Source: Mycoavidus sp. B2-EB (GTDB lineage: Bacteria; Pseudomonadota; Gammaproteobacteria; Burkholderiales; Burkholderiaceae). From it: DNA of 64,000 bases. The notes below the pieces were generated by a model. It did no database searches and was not told where the DNA came from. It saw only the letters and a program-made list of their open reading frames with translations. Both the position numbers and the translations under genes were made by a program. Location: NCBI RefSeq assembly GCF_014218255.1, contig NZ_AP021872.1, positions 1,550,001 through 1,614,000 of the forward strand. Direction: 5' to 3'. Of this stretch, positions 9,304 to 19,060 are shown one piece after another (position 1 is the stretch's first letter; each line of letters opens with the position of its first letter).

Positions 9304-9873
9304 TTATTTCTTACACTTACAGCATGGCAACATACGCGCAAGCACGCCGTTGCGGTCAATGAACCGATGTTTAAGCGCGGCTAACAAATGCAGGAGCACC
9401 AAGGTTGCAAGCGCATAATTTAAATAAATATGCGCCGCTCTAAAAATAGGTTTCAGCGCGGGGGCAGGCTCAATCAGTGCAGGCAGCGGCACCAGGCCCA
9501 AATAAACCACCGGCGCACCTGCTGATGAACTCAACAAATAGCCAAACAAAGGCACGGCAAACATCACCAGATAAAGTAGAAAATGCACTAAATGCGCGGC
9601 CCAACGCTGCCAAACGGGTAACTGAGAAGGTAACGCCGGCGGCCGATGCGTAGCCCGCCATAACACACGCAAAACCGCAAACATAAAGACCGTGACACCC
9701 AGCCATTTATGCCACGCATAATATTGCATTTTAGTTGGCGTACCCGCCGGAATATCCGTCATCACCCATCCTAAGCCAAAGGTACAGACTATCAAAAGCG
9801 CAATCAACCAGTGCAACGCGATGGCAGGTGAGGTATATTGACCTGAAGTGGTAAGAGCTGGTGTCTGAGTCAT
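9304..9873 (-). CDS. Cytochrome b561
   Basis: Four-helix inner-membrane di-heme b-type cytochrome that passes electrons between the quinone pool and an acceptor. The 189 residues match the bacterial b561 family (CybB-like). Candidate heme-ligand His residues are in IALHWLIAL near residue 20, AWHKWLG near 54 and the C-terminal AAHIYLNYALATLVLLHLLAALKH. A GGAG site in AAAAAGGAGATTTTTTC supports the start. It is divergent from the pqi operon across 53 bases. The C-terminal tail CCKCKK is Cys-rich and unusual. Confidence 0.9.
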   Translation of the reverse strand: MTQTPALTTSGQYTSPAIALHWLIALLIVCTFGLGWVMTDIPAGTPTKMQYYAWHKWLGVTVFMFAVLRVLWRATHRPPALPSQLPVWQRWAAHLVHFLLYLVMFAVPLFGYLLSSSAGAPVVYLGLVPLPALIEPAPALKPIFRAAHIYLNYALATLVLLHLLAALKHRFIDRNGVLARMLPCCKCKK

Positions 9874-9926
9874 GAAAAAATCTCCTTTTTATATTCCGTC
9901 TTAGCGTTCTATATCATTAAGCGATT

Positions 9927-10619
9927 ATGGTATTACAACAAAATACACAAACTGATGAACTACTTGCTTGCAGCAAGTGCGACACCCTCCATCGCAAAAT
10001 CCTACTGAGCAAGCGATCGGTTGCGTGCTGCGTACAATGCGGGGCCCTACTTGATCGGCCTATTGCACATCATACCCGCACCCTACTCGCTCTAGCACTT
10101 GCGAGCACGATTATGTTCGTCATTGCTAACAGCTTTCCGATTGCTACACTCGAAATCAGAGGCCTCTCCAGTCAAACCACTCTGCTTGGCGGCATTGAAC
10201 AACTCTGGCGCGAAAGAGCGCCGATTGTGGCCGCGCTTATTTTTAGCGCAACCCTCTTGTGCCCCTTAGCTGAGCTTGCTGCGTTGATCTATTTGCTCAC
10301 TTCATTGCAAGCGGGCCGCATAGCCCCTGGCTTTAATACAGTAGTCCGCATGATTCAATGCGTGCGGCCCTGGGCTATGCTTGAAGTATTTATGCTTGGC
10401 ATGCTTATTACTTTAGTTAAATTATCGAGTCTAGCGCACGTAACTCCTGGTCCGGCTCTGTTCGCTTTCGGCGCGCTGACGTTACTGCTTACCCCACTGA
10501 GTGCATTTAATCCGCAGCATTTCTGGCAACTTGCTCATGCTGCAACAGCAGCAACCGCTAGCCAAGCGGAAAGTCAACCCGCGCTGACCGACACATCCGC
10601 CAAGACTGTTGCAAGATGA
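9927..10619 (+). CDS. pqiA: Paraquat-inducible protein A family, first copy
   Basis: Inner-membrane PqiA-family protein, partner of an MCE-domain lipid-transport tunnel. The 230 residues begin with a zinc-ribbon-like half (CSKCDTLH and CVQCG, roughly residues 15-40) and have about four transmembrane helices. E. coli PqiA has two such modules in one protein; here they are split into this gene and the next. The next gene starts inside this stop (overlap of 4 bases), so the two are translationally coupled. No strong ribosome binding site is visible. Confidence 0.87.
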   Translation: MVLQQNTQTDELLACSKCDTLHRKILLSKRSVACCVQCGALLDRPIAHHTRTLLALALASTIMFVIANSFPIATLEIRGLSSQTTLLGGIEQLWRERAPIVAALIFSATLLCPLAELAALIYLLTSLQAGRIAPGFNTVVRMIQCVRPWAMLEVFMLGMLITLVKLSSLAHVTPGPALFAFGALTLLLTPLSAFNPQHFWQLAHAATAATASQAESQPALTDTSAKTVAR

Positions 10620-11230
10620 AACATCTCAGCGCCAAACAAGCTGGCTTAGTGGCTTGCCCAATCTGCCAACAAGTCCAGCGTTATGAGCATGCACTTGTCT
10701 GCATGCGCTGCGGTCACCGGCTTTATCTGCGCAAACCGAATAGCCTAGCGCGCACCTGGGCCTTCTTAAGCGCCGCTGCGATGCTCTATCTACCGGCTAA
10801 TTTATTACCCGTAATGCGTACCCAATCCCCTTTTGGCATCCGAGATGACACGATTATGAGCGGGATCGCCCTTTTCTGGACAAGCGGCTCTTGGGCGCTA
10901 GCGACACTTGTGTTTATCGCAAGCATCTTGGTCCCATTACTCAAATTGGCAGTCTTAAGCTTACTTGTCTTAAGCGCTCAATGCAACGCAACTTGGCAAC
11001 GCCGACAACGCACAGCGCTATATCGACTGATTGAACGCGTTGGTCGCTGGTCAATGTTGGATATTTTTGTCATCATGCTAACCGTAGGCTTGGTCAAATT
11101 TAGTTCATTCATGGTTATTACCGTAGGTCCCGGCGCGCTTGCGTTTGGCGCAGTGGTGATACTTTCGTTACTTGCGGCGCGGCAATTCGATCCGCGCTTG
11201 ATGTGGGACAACCTCGATTCTATCGATTAA
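10616..11230 (+). CDS. Paraquat-inducible protein A family, second copy
   Basis: Second PqiA module, 204 residues, with the zinc-ribbon pairs CPICQQ and CMRCGH in the first 35 residues and about four transmembrane helices, including the conserved RWSMLDIFVIMLTVGLVKF segment also present in the first copy as RPWAMLEVFMLGMLITLVKL. It overlaps the first gene by 4 bases and ends 5 bases before pqiB, so all are one operon. Together the two probably correspond to the two halves of E. coli PqiA or LetA (YebS). Confidence 0.87.
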   Translation: MKHLSAKQAGLVACPICQQVQRYEHALVCMRCGHRLYLRKPNSLARTWAFLSAAAMLYLPANLLPVMRTQSPFGIRDDTIMSGIALFWTSGSWALATLVFIASILVPLLKLAVLSLLVLSAQCNATWQRRQRTALYRLIERVGRWSMLDIFVIMLTVGLVKFSSFMVITVGPGALAFGAVVILSLLAARQFDPRLMWDNLDSID

Positions 11231-11235
11231 CAACC

Positions 11236-12870
11236 ATGACCAAACCCAAAACACGTAATTCAAATTCAGCCCAGCAACCGTTGGCGGCGCGGCTCCCCAC
11301 CCCGGTTGTCGAGCCGCGCGGACGCTGGGTCCCTTCGTTGGTTTGGTTAATTCCACTGCTCGCTGCGCTGATTGGCATTGGGCTTGCCGGGCAGGCCATT
11401 TTAGCTTCCGGCCCAACCATCGTCATTAGCTTTAAAACCGCTGAGGGGCTTGAGCCAGGCATTACCAAAGTCAAATATAAAGATGTCGAGATTGGCGAGG
11501 TGAAAGAGATCAAATTAAGCAAAGATTTATCGCAAGTGCTGGTTGAGGTTGAGTTAACTCGGAATGCCACTAGCTTTGCCGTTACCGATACGCGTTTTTG
11601 GGTGGTGCGGCCCCGCATTGCAGCAAATGGCGTATCGGGACTGAATACCTTGTTATCCGGTTCTTATATTGGCGTTGATGCAGGTCAAGCAAATCAAGTA
11701 TGCAAAGACTTCATCGGCCTTGAAACACCCCCGGCGATTACCGGCGATCAAAAGGGACAGCCATTTACGCTACACAGCGACACTCTCGGCTCGCTCGATA
11801 TTGGTTCCCCTGTTTATTACCGGCGCGTGCCAGTCGGACGCGTGGTGGCGTCTCAGCTCGATAAAGATGGCCGTGGCGTAACGCTCAGTATATTTATTCA
11901 TGCGCCGTATGATCAGTATGTGCGCGCCAATACTCGTTTCTGGCATGCTAGCGGAATCAATTTAAACCTCAATGCGAATGGCTTTGATCTCAATACGCAA
12001 TCGTTGGTCGCGATGTTCATCGGCGGCATCGCGTTCCAAACGCCGCCAGGCCAAACACTCAATCAAGCCGCCCCAAACAACAGCCACTTTCAGCTCGCTG
12101 CGGATGAAGCAGATGCAATGCAGGGGACGGGTGCACAGCCAATCCGGATTGTCTTCAATTTTGCACAATCCCTGCGCGGCCTTTCAGTTGGCGCTCCCGT
12201 CGATTTCCGCGGCATCACGCTTGGCCAGGTCGAATCGATTGGTGTGGATTACAACCCAAAAACTCACACTCTACGTATGCCTGTCACAGCGATCCTCTAC
12301 CCCGACCGGCTGAGCCAAAGCTTTGCTCAGGCATTCAACCCCAAAGGTCAGGAACAAAAGGCACAATTATTAACAACTCTAAGCAAGCGGGGTTTACGCG
12401 CACAATTACGCACGGGCAATCTGCTAACCGGCCAGTTATACGTTGCGCTCGATATGTTCCCCAAAGCTGCGCCGGTCAAATTTGATCCGACGCGCCAACC
12501 TTTCGAACTGCCAACGCTACCGAATACGCTTGACCAATTACAGTTGCAAGTGACTGAATTAGTGCGCAAACTGGATAAAATACCCTTTGATGAAATTGGC
12601 TTGCATCTGAATAGCACCCTTAAACGCACCAACCATCTACTCCAGCAGCTTGAGACCCAACTTGCACCACAAGCCAGGGATATGCTACTGTCTGCGCAGA
12701 AAACCTTTGATGCCGCCAATGCGACCCTACAACAGGGTTCTCCATTACAGACCGATATTCATCAAGCGTTGACGGCTCTAACTCGCACCCTGCAATCGCT
12801 CAATGCACTGGCTGATTATATAGAGCGACATCCAGAAGCGTTGATTCACGGCAAATCGAGAGACAATTAA
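11236..12870 (+). CDS. pqiB: MCE-domain intermembrane lipid transport protein PqiB
   Basis: Periplasm-spanning lipid conduit anchored in the inner membrane, thought to move phospholipids between the two membranes. A single transmembrane helix (LVWLIPLLAALIGIGLAGQAI) follows a short cytoplasmic N terminus. Three MCE domains are visible from their signature turns: EPGITKVKYKDVEIGEV, DIGSPVYYRRVPVGRV and SVGAPVDFRGITLGQV, followed by a C-terminal helical region that in PqiB forms the coiled-coil needle. I start at the ATG at 11236 (544 residues); an upstream in-frame ATG at 11203 would overlap the previous gene by 28 bases. Confidence 0.92.
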   Translation: MTKPKTRNSNSAQQPLAARLPTPVVEPRGRWVPSLVWLIPLLAALIGIGLAGQAILASGPTIVISFKTAEGLEPGITKVKYKDVEIGEVKEIKLSKDLSQVLVEVELTRNATSFAVTDTRFWVVRPRIAANGVSGLNTLLSGSYIGVDAGQANQVCKDFIGLETPPAITGDQKGQPFTLHSDTLGSLDIGSPVYYRRVPVGRVVASQLDKDGRGVTLSIFIHAPYDQYVRANTRFWHASGINLNLNANGFDLNTQSLVAMFIGGIAFQTPPGQTLNQAAPNNSHFQLAADEADAMQGTGAQPIRIVFNFAQSLRGLSVGAPVDFRGITLGQVESIGVDYNPKTHTLRMPVTAILYPDRLSQSFAQAFNPKGQEQKAQLLTTLSKRGLRAQLRTGNLLTGQLYVALDMFPKAAPVKFDPTRQPFELPTLPNTLDQLQLQVTELVRKLDKIPFDEIGLHLNSTLKRTNHLLQQLETQLAPQARDMLLSAQKTFDAANATLQQGSPLQTDIHQALTALTRTLQSLNALADYIERHPEALIHGKSRDN

Positions 12871-13556
12871 TGACTTATTATCTGCGAGCCCGATGCAAAA
12901 GACGTTCAGCAGCGCTGATGGCTAGCCTCACACTCTGCGCAGCAATCATAAGCGGTGGCTGCACGTCTTCGCCACGCACGCATTTTTATACTTTGAGCAA
13001 CGCAATCGTGCCGCCCGCAGCATCAGTCGCACCGCCTGCTGATCCGACATTTTATATTGAAGTGCTGCCCGTTGAGATCCCCGCCCAAGTCACGCGCCCG
13101 CAGCTCGTCATAACCACCCGCCCAGGTCGGGCGGAAATCAAAGAGCAACAACGCTGGCTAGCGCCGTTAAATGAAGAAATTCGTTATGTCTTATCAACCT
13201 CGCTAGCCACTCAACTCTCCACATTAGATGTCTATCAAACGCCACATGCAGACAATCGGCCTGTCTATCGAGTCAGATTAAATGTGCGGCACTTCGAATC
13301 CGCCCTCAACGCAGAAGAAGGTAGCCATACATTGATTGATGCAATCTGGAGCGTACAAGCGGTTGGATTGCCTCAGCAACCTACTTTCACAACGCTTGCA
13401 GAGAGCACAATGACAAAAGAGACGATTACACCTCGCTATGATGCAATCGTCGAAGGCCACCGGCAGGCGATTGAACGCATCGCAAAAGAGATTGCCAACG
13501 CCATTCGAGCCATAAGCAATAACGCTACGCCGTCAAACCCGCCGGCCAAAATTTGA
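12870..13556 (+). CDS. pqiC: PqiC-type outer-membrane lipoprotein
   Basis: Lipoprotein of the ABC-type transport auxiliary (PqiC) family that anchors the PqiB tunnel at the outer membrane. The 228-residue precursor has a signal peptide ending in ISGGC, with the lipidated Cys near residue 31. The mature part has the family's FYTLS and VEIPAQVTRPQLV segments. The start codon overlaps the pqiB stop (TAATG). The 3' end overlaps the end of the minus-strand coiled-coil gene by 32 bases. Confidence 0.9.
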   Translation: MTYYLRARCKRRSAALMASLTLCAAIISGGCTSSPRTHFYTLSNAIVPPAASVAPPADPTFYIEVLPVEIPAQVTRPQLVITTRPGRAEIKEQQRWLAPLNEEIRYVLSTSLATQLSTLDVYQTPHADNRPVYRVRLNVRHFESALNAEEGSHTLIDAIWSVQAVGLPQQPTFTTLAESTMTKETITPRYDAIVEGHRQAIERIAKEIANAIRAISNNATPSNPPAKI

Positions 13557-13941
13557 ACACACTCAATAAACCGCTTTGCGCAATCGCCAGCCCGATGATC
13601 CATTTGAGAAGGCCAAATCGTAAATCCTTGATTTCATGGCTCAATTCATTGCGTACACCGTCTATCTTATTGCTCAATTCATTACGTACGCCGTCTATCT
13701 TATTGTTCAATTCATTACGTACATCTTTTATTTGATTACTCAAATCATTACGCACATCTTTTATTTCATGCCGTAACTCTTCTTTGGTGGCCAACAGGTC
13801 CTTTTGGGTTACTAATTCTTGTAAGTTAACGGCAAAAACTTCAGACAGAACCTCTGCCTCAGCTTCTGCTTGTGCAGTTGGAACCCCCGCTTCCTGCAGA
13901 CGTTTAGAACATCTTAATGTATCAAATATTGCCATAGCCAT
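13525..13941 (-). CDS. Coiled-coil membrane protein, DUF1640/CCDC90-like
   Basis: 138-residue protein with an N-terminal FDTLRCSKRLQEAGVPTAQAEAEAEV motif typical of DUF1640-like proteins, then a long coiled coil made of 11-residue repeats (NELSNKIDGVR and variants, four copies plus a partial one) and a C-terminal transmembrane helix (LLKWIIGLAIAQSGLLSVF). The start at 13941 is fixed by an AAGGAGG site at 13954-13948; upstream in-frame codons lack a signal. A second member of this family lies at 41817. Its 3' end overlaps pqiC tail to tail. Function is unknown; such proteins probably oligomerise through the coiled coil at the membrane. Confidence 0.82.
   Translation of the reverse strand: MAMAIFDTLRCSKRLQEAGVPTAQAEAEAEVLSEVFAVNLQELVTQKDLLATKEELRHEIKDVRNDLSNQIKDVRNELNNKIDGVRNELSNKIDGVRNELSHEIKDLRFGLLKWIIGLAIAQSGLLSVFKFWPAGLTA
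13641..13772. repeat. Four tandem 33-bp repeats coding an 11-residue coiled-coil unit
   Basis: Units begin at 13641, 13674, 13707 and 13740, each opening with TCAATTCATT or a close variant; the first two units are nearly identical and the last two differ more. A partial fifth unit precedes them. On the minus strand each unit encodes one hendecad. Copy number may vary between strains by slippage without changing frame. Confidence 0.9.
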
Positions 13942-14066
13942 AACCAACCTCCTTAATTCTCTCAAATTCGGCACGCGTAACATTTCTCCTCCACAGATCA
14001 ACCCATTTGGTTTAATTATCACCCAAATATTGATATCTAGCAAGGGATTTTTATCCTTTATTTAAA

Positions 14067-15479
<1,413 letters not shown>

Positions 15480-15633
15480 TTATAGAGATGCGATTTTAGC
15501 ATTGGCGTGGATAAACCATCGGATTCTACTCAGGTATCTAGCTAATTACGGGGAACAGGTCAGCTCTCAGCAAAGGCAAAATTACAACACGCTTAAAATA
15601 TGCAAAGCAAATGCATTTCAGCAACGTCACGGT

Positions 15634-16725
15634 CTAAACATTAACCCGATCAATAACCCCTCCGCCCAGGCAAATATCACCGTCATACAATACGGCGGAT
15701 TGCCCAGGCGTCACAGCCCATTGCGCTGCATTAAAACGCAACGCAAAATGATCCTTCTCGCTCCCCTCTACAACACATTGCATATCTGTCTGCCGATAAC
15801 GCGTTTTAGCGTGGCAGATCAACCTATCCGACGGCGGCTCACCCGCAACCCAACTCGCATCGCTCGCCTGTAACGTTAAGCTCGTTAACCATGGATGATC
15901 GTGCCCTTGCACAACATAAAGGGTGTTCTGCGCAAGATCTTTCGTGGCCACAAACCAGGGTTCACCATTACCTTCTCGGCTACCGCCCAGTCCAATCCCT
16001 TTTCTCTGCCCGAGCGTGTAAAACGCTAGCCCAATATGCTCACCCACTACGCGCCCGTCGGGCGTTTTCATTGGGCCTGGCTGATGCGGCAAATAGCGGT
16101 TCAAGAACTCTCTAAATGGCCGTTCGCCAATGAAACAAATCCCGGTTGAGTCTTTTTTCTGCGCATTAGGCAAGCCAATTTGGGCGGCAAGCTCGCGCAC
16201 TTTAGTTTTGGGCAATTCGCCTAAAGGAAAAGCCGTCCGCGCCAGTTGGTGTTGCGTCAGCCGGTGTAGAAAATAGCTTTGGTCCTTCGAGAGGTCATGG
16301 GCTTTGAGCAACTGAAAACTGCCACTCGCTGCCTGCTGCACGCGCGCATAATGGCCGGTGGCGATTTTTTGCGCACCTAAAGCAAAGGCATGATCCAGAA
16401 AAGCTTTGAATTTGATTTCAGCATTGCATAGTATATCTGGATTGGGCGTGCGCCCCGCGGCGTATTCGCGCAAAAATTCAGCAAATACACGATCTTTGTA
16501 TTCCGCGGAAAAATTAACCGCCTCAAGATCAATCCCAATCAGATCAGCGACGGATACAACATCCAGCCAGTCCTGGCGCGTTGAGCAATATTCATCGTCA
16601 TCGTCATCTTCCCAATTTTTCATGAAAAGACCGATCACTTCATAGCCCTGTTGTTTAAGTAGCCAGGCCGCTACCGATGAATCGACCCCACCTGACATGC
16701 CTACTACGATACGTTGCTTAGTCAT
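15634..16725 (-). CDS. mnmA: tRNA-specific 2-thiouridylase
   Basis: Cytosolic enzyme that thiolates U34 of tRNA-Lys, -Glu and -Gln using sulfur relayed from a cysteine desulfurase. The 363 residues are standard. The N-terminal PP-loop [15 protein letters not shown] binds ATP; the catalytic Cys pair is in [11 protein letters not shown] and [12 protein letters not shown]; the C-terminal beta barrel follows. It precedes purB on the minus strand with a 169-base gap. Confidence 0.97.
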   Translation of the reverse strand: MTKQRIVVGMSGGVDSSVAAWLLKQQGYEVIGLFMKNWEDDDDDEYCSTRQDWLDVVSVADLIGIDLEAVNFSAEYKDRVFAEFLREYAAGRTPNPDILCNAEIKFKAFLDHAFALGAQKIATGHYARVQQAASGSFQLLKAHDLSKDQSYFLHRLTQHQLARTAFPLGELPKTKVRELAAQIGLPNAQKKDSTGICFIGERPFREFLNRYLPHQPGPMKTPDGRVVGEHIGLAFYTLGQRKGIGLGGSREGNGEPWFVATKDLAQNTLYVVQGHDHPWLTSLTLQASDASWVAGEPPSDRLICHAKTRYRQTDMQCVVEGSEKDHFALRFNAAQWAVTPGQSAVLYDGDICLGGGVIDRVNV

Positions 16726-16819
16726 AACTTATTACTTCAATCAAGGCCTTTTATGGCAAATTATTTCTCCAGCCATCATTTATGGCGTTAAAAATATTCT
16801 TACATAAAAGGGTATTCTT

Positions 16820-17426
16820 ATGCTCATCCAGTTCACCTATAAACGACCCGCATTAGCCCATAGCGTGCGATAGTCTCATGGGCGTAGGGATTGCCAATTC
16901 ACGTTCTGGCCTGTTCTTGGCTGGGCCACGACGGGTTGGCAAAAGTACTTTTCTTAACGAAGATCTGATTCCGCAGGCTCAAGCGCGCGAATGGGTCCCC
17001 ATTTATGTTGATCTATGGCCAGACAAAAATACCCGTCCAGCTACACTCATTGCTGAAACAATCAAAGCTAAGATCACTTCCTTTGACGGCATCATTGCCC
17101 GTTTAGCAAAAGCGGCAAAACTCGATAAAGTCGCGGTGATGGGCTCGCTTATGCTAGATTTTCAACAATCCGGCTTGCCGCCAAACACCACCTTGGCGGA
17201 CGCGTTACGCATTTTGCACCATATTACTCAACAACCGATTATTTTAATCGTAGATGAAGCGCAATGCGCACTCACCACTGAAGCTGGGTTAAACGCTATG
17301 TTTGCGCTCAAATCCGCGCGCGATCTTATGCACTTGAAGACGCTAGTTTTGCGGAATGGTTTCAGCATCACCATAAGCCAATATCGGATTCCGTTCAATC
17401 CAGTTAGAATACTTAAAACACCATAA
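16820..17426 (+). pseudogene. Broken AAA-type ATPase gene (frameshifted and truncated)
   Basis: The open frame from 16878 has Walker A AGPRRVGKST and Walker B PIILIVDEAQ, so it is a P-loop ATPase. The expected N terminus (MLIQFTYKRPALAHSVR) is encoded from the ATG at 16820 in another frame and hits a TAG at 16871-16873; joining the two frames there restores a continuous protein, which points to a one-base indel near 16866-16871. After residue ~155 the reading frame loses ATPase character; from 17333 a different frame gives DASFAEWFQHHHKP and stops at 17405, possibly the original C terminus after an internal deletion. Intact relatives of such ATPases are roughly twice as long. Probably non-functional. 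Confidence 0.75.
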
Positions 17427-17454
17427 TCTGATTCACATACCAAGGAAAAATAAA

Positions 17455-18603
17455 ATGCATATTGGTATCCCGCTGGAGACCTATCCAGGTGAGACGCGTA
17501 TCGCGGCGACGCCTGAGACCGTGAGCAAACTCGTGGCTCAAGGGCACCGCGTCACAGTACAAAAGAGCGCCGGTGCGCGCGCTTGGTTCAGTGATCAAGC
17601 GTTTCTCATGGCTGGCGCTGAGATCGGTGAGGCACATACTGTATTCGCAGCTAATCTCGTACTTAAAGTCCACGCCCCCAATCCAGCTGAACTGGCTTTG
17701 AGCAAACCGGGCTCAGTCTTAGTGGGCATGCTTAATCCATTGAATACTGAGCAGGCGGAGCGTTTTGCCCAAGCCGGCCTGACCGCTTTCGCACTAGAAG
17801 CCGCCCCGCGCACGACCCGCGCCCAAAGCCTTGATGTTTTATCGTCACAGGCTAATATCGCCGGTTATCGCGCCGTGCTTTTGGCGGCTTCATTGTATCC
17901 CCGGTTCTTACCTATGTTGATGACCGCAGCCGGCACCGTGCAAGCGGCGCGGGTCTTGGTCCTTGGCGCGGGAGTCGCAGGCCTACAAGCCATTGCAACC
18001 GCAAAACGGCTCGGCGCGGTGGTAGAAGCATCCGATGCCCGTCCGGCGGTGCAAGAGCAAATAGAATCGCTTGGCGCAAAATTTATTAGCGTGCCGTACG
18101 CAACCGACGACGAGCGTGCTGCCGGAGAAGGCAGTGGCGGCTATGCGCGGCCCATGCCGGCCAGCTGGTTGCAACGCCAAGCAACGCAAGTACAAGAACG
18201 GATACGGCAAGCCGACATTATTATTGCGACCGCACTGATTCCAGGTCACCCTGCACCTATATTAATCAGCGAAGAGACGGTCAAAACCATGCAACCCGGT
18301 TCCGTAATTGTTGATCTGGCCGCTGGACAGGGCACCCCATCGAATCCGGACGCAGGCAATTGTGCTTTGGCCGAGGCGGATAAGGTCGTGACTCGCCATG
18401 GCGTACAAATTGCCGGCTATACCAATTTACCCGCACTCGCCGCGACGGACGCGTCTACGCTTTATGCGCGCAATATACTGGCGTTTCTAAAACTCATTAT
18501 TGATTCAAGCGGCGCATTGGCGATTAATTTGCAGGACGAAATTGTGGCCGCGACACTCCTGTGCCATGCTGGCCAACAATTAAAACCCGCTCATAAACCG
18601 TAA
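17455..18603 (+). CDS. pntA: NAD(P) transhydrogenase subunit alpha, part 1 (NAD-binding domain)
   Basis: Cytosolic dI domain of the proton-translocating transhydrogenase that makes NADPH from NADH. The 382 residues resemble the alanine dehydrogenase/PntA fold: MHIGIPLETYPGETRIAATPE at the N terminus, the Rossmann loop VLVLGAGVAGLQAIATAKRLGA and the RQADIIIATALIPGHPAP segment. Here the alpha chain is split: the membrane part is the next gene, as in many alpha- and betaproteobacteria. An AAGGAA site precedes the ATG. It heads a three-gene operon. Confidence 0.95.
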   Translation: MHIGIPLETYPGETRIAATPETVSKLVAQGHRVTVQKSAGARAWFSDQAFLMAGAEIGEAHTVFAANLVLKVHAPNPAELALSKPGSVLVGMLNPLNTEQAERFAQAGLTAFALEAAPRTTRAQSLDVLSSQANIAGYRAVLLAASLYPRFLPMLMTAAGTVQAARVLVLGAGVAGLQAIATAKRLGAVVEASDARPAVQEQIESLGAKFISVPYATDDERAAGEGSGGYARPMPASWLQRQATQVQERIRQADIIIATALIPGHPAPILISEETVKTMQPGSVIVDLAAGQGTPSNPDAGNCALAEADKVVTRHGVQIAGYTNLPALAATDASTLYARNILAFLKLIIDSSGALAINLQDEIVAATLLCHAGQQLKPAHKP

Positions 18604-18709
18604 GCCACGGTTTTTCAGTCTAAGGCGCACGCTGATGATGCGCCATCCAATAACAGCTCATACGCTTTGCGCTTAATCTGGAGACTCAATTTTGTCATGG
18701 AGACCAACA

Positions 18710-19060
18710 ATGGATATGATCAATCACACAACTCTTAATGTGATTATTTTTGTGCTGGCTATTTATGTTGGCTATCAAGTTGTCTGGCATGTCACGCCAG
18801 CGCTGCATACCCCGTTAATGGCCGTAACGAATGCTATTTCAGCGATTGTCATCGTCGGTGCAATGCTCGCCACTGCACTCACAAGTAACCCTACTAGCCG
18901 GCTCTTCGGCGCGGCCGCAGTGTTACTGGCCGCAGTTAATGTTTTTGGCGGCTTTTGGGTCACGCACCGCATGTTAGCCATGTTCAAAAAGAAAAAGGGA
19001 AAAAACCAACTCCATGCACCCCAAAAAATCCGCTCGCTCACCGACCAGGATGCGCAATGA
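18710..19060 (+). CDS. NAD(P) transhydrogenase subunit alpha, part 2 (membrane)
   Basis: 116-residue membrane subunit corresponding to the C-terminal transmembrane part of E. coli PntA. Three to four hydrophobic helices with the conserved GYQVVWHVTPALHTPLMAVTNAIS motif. The ATG at 18710 is preceded by GGAGA at 18699-18703; a possible TTG start six codons earlier is less likely. The stop overlaps the next start as ATGA. Confidence 0.92.
   Translation: MDMINHTTLNVIIFVLAIYVGYQVVWHVTPALHTPLMAVTNAISAIVIVGAMLATALTSNPTSRLFGAAAVLLAAVNVFGGFWVTHRMLAMFKKKKGKNQLHAPQKIRSLTDQDAQ

Noticed and set aside
13280-13300. TTCGAATCC resembling a tRNA T-loop
   Set aside because: It lies within pqiC coding sequence and no cloverleaf can be built around it.
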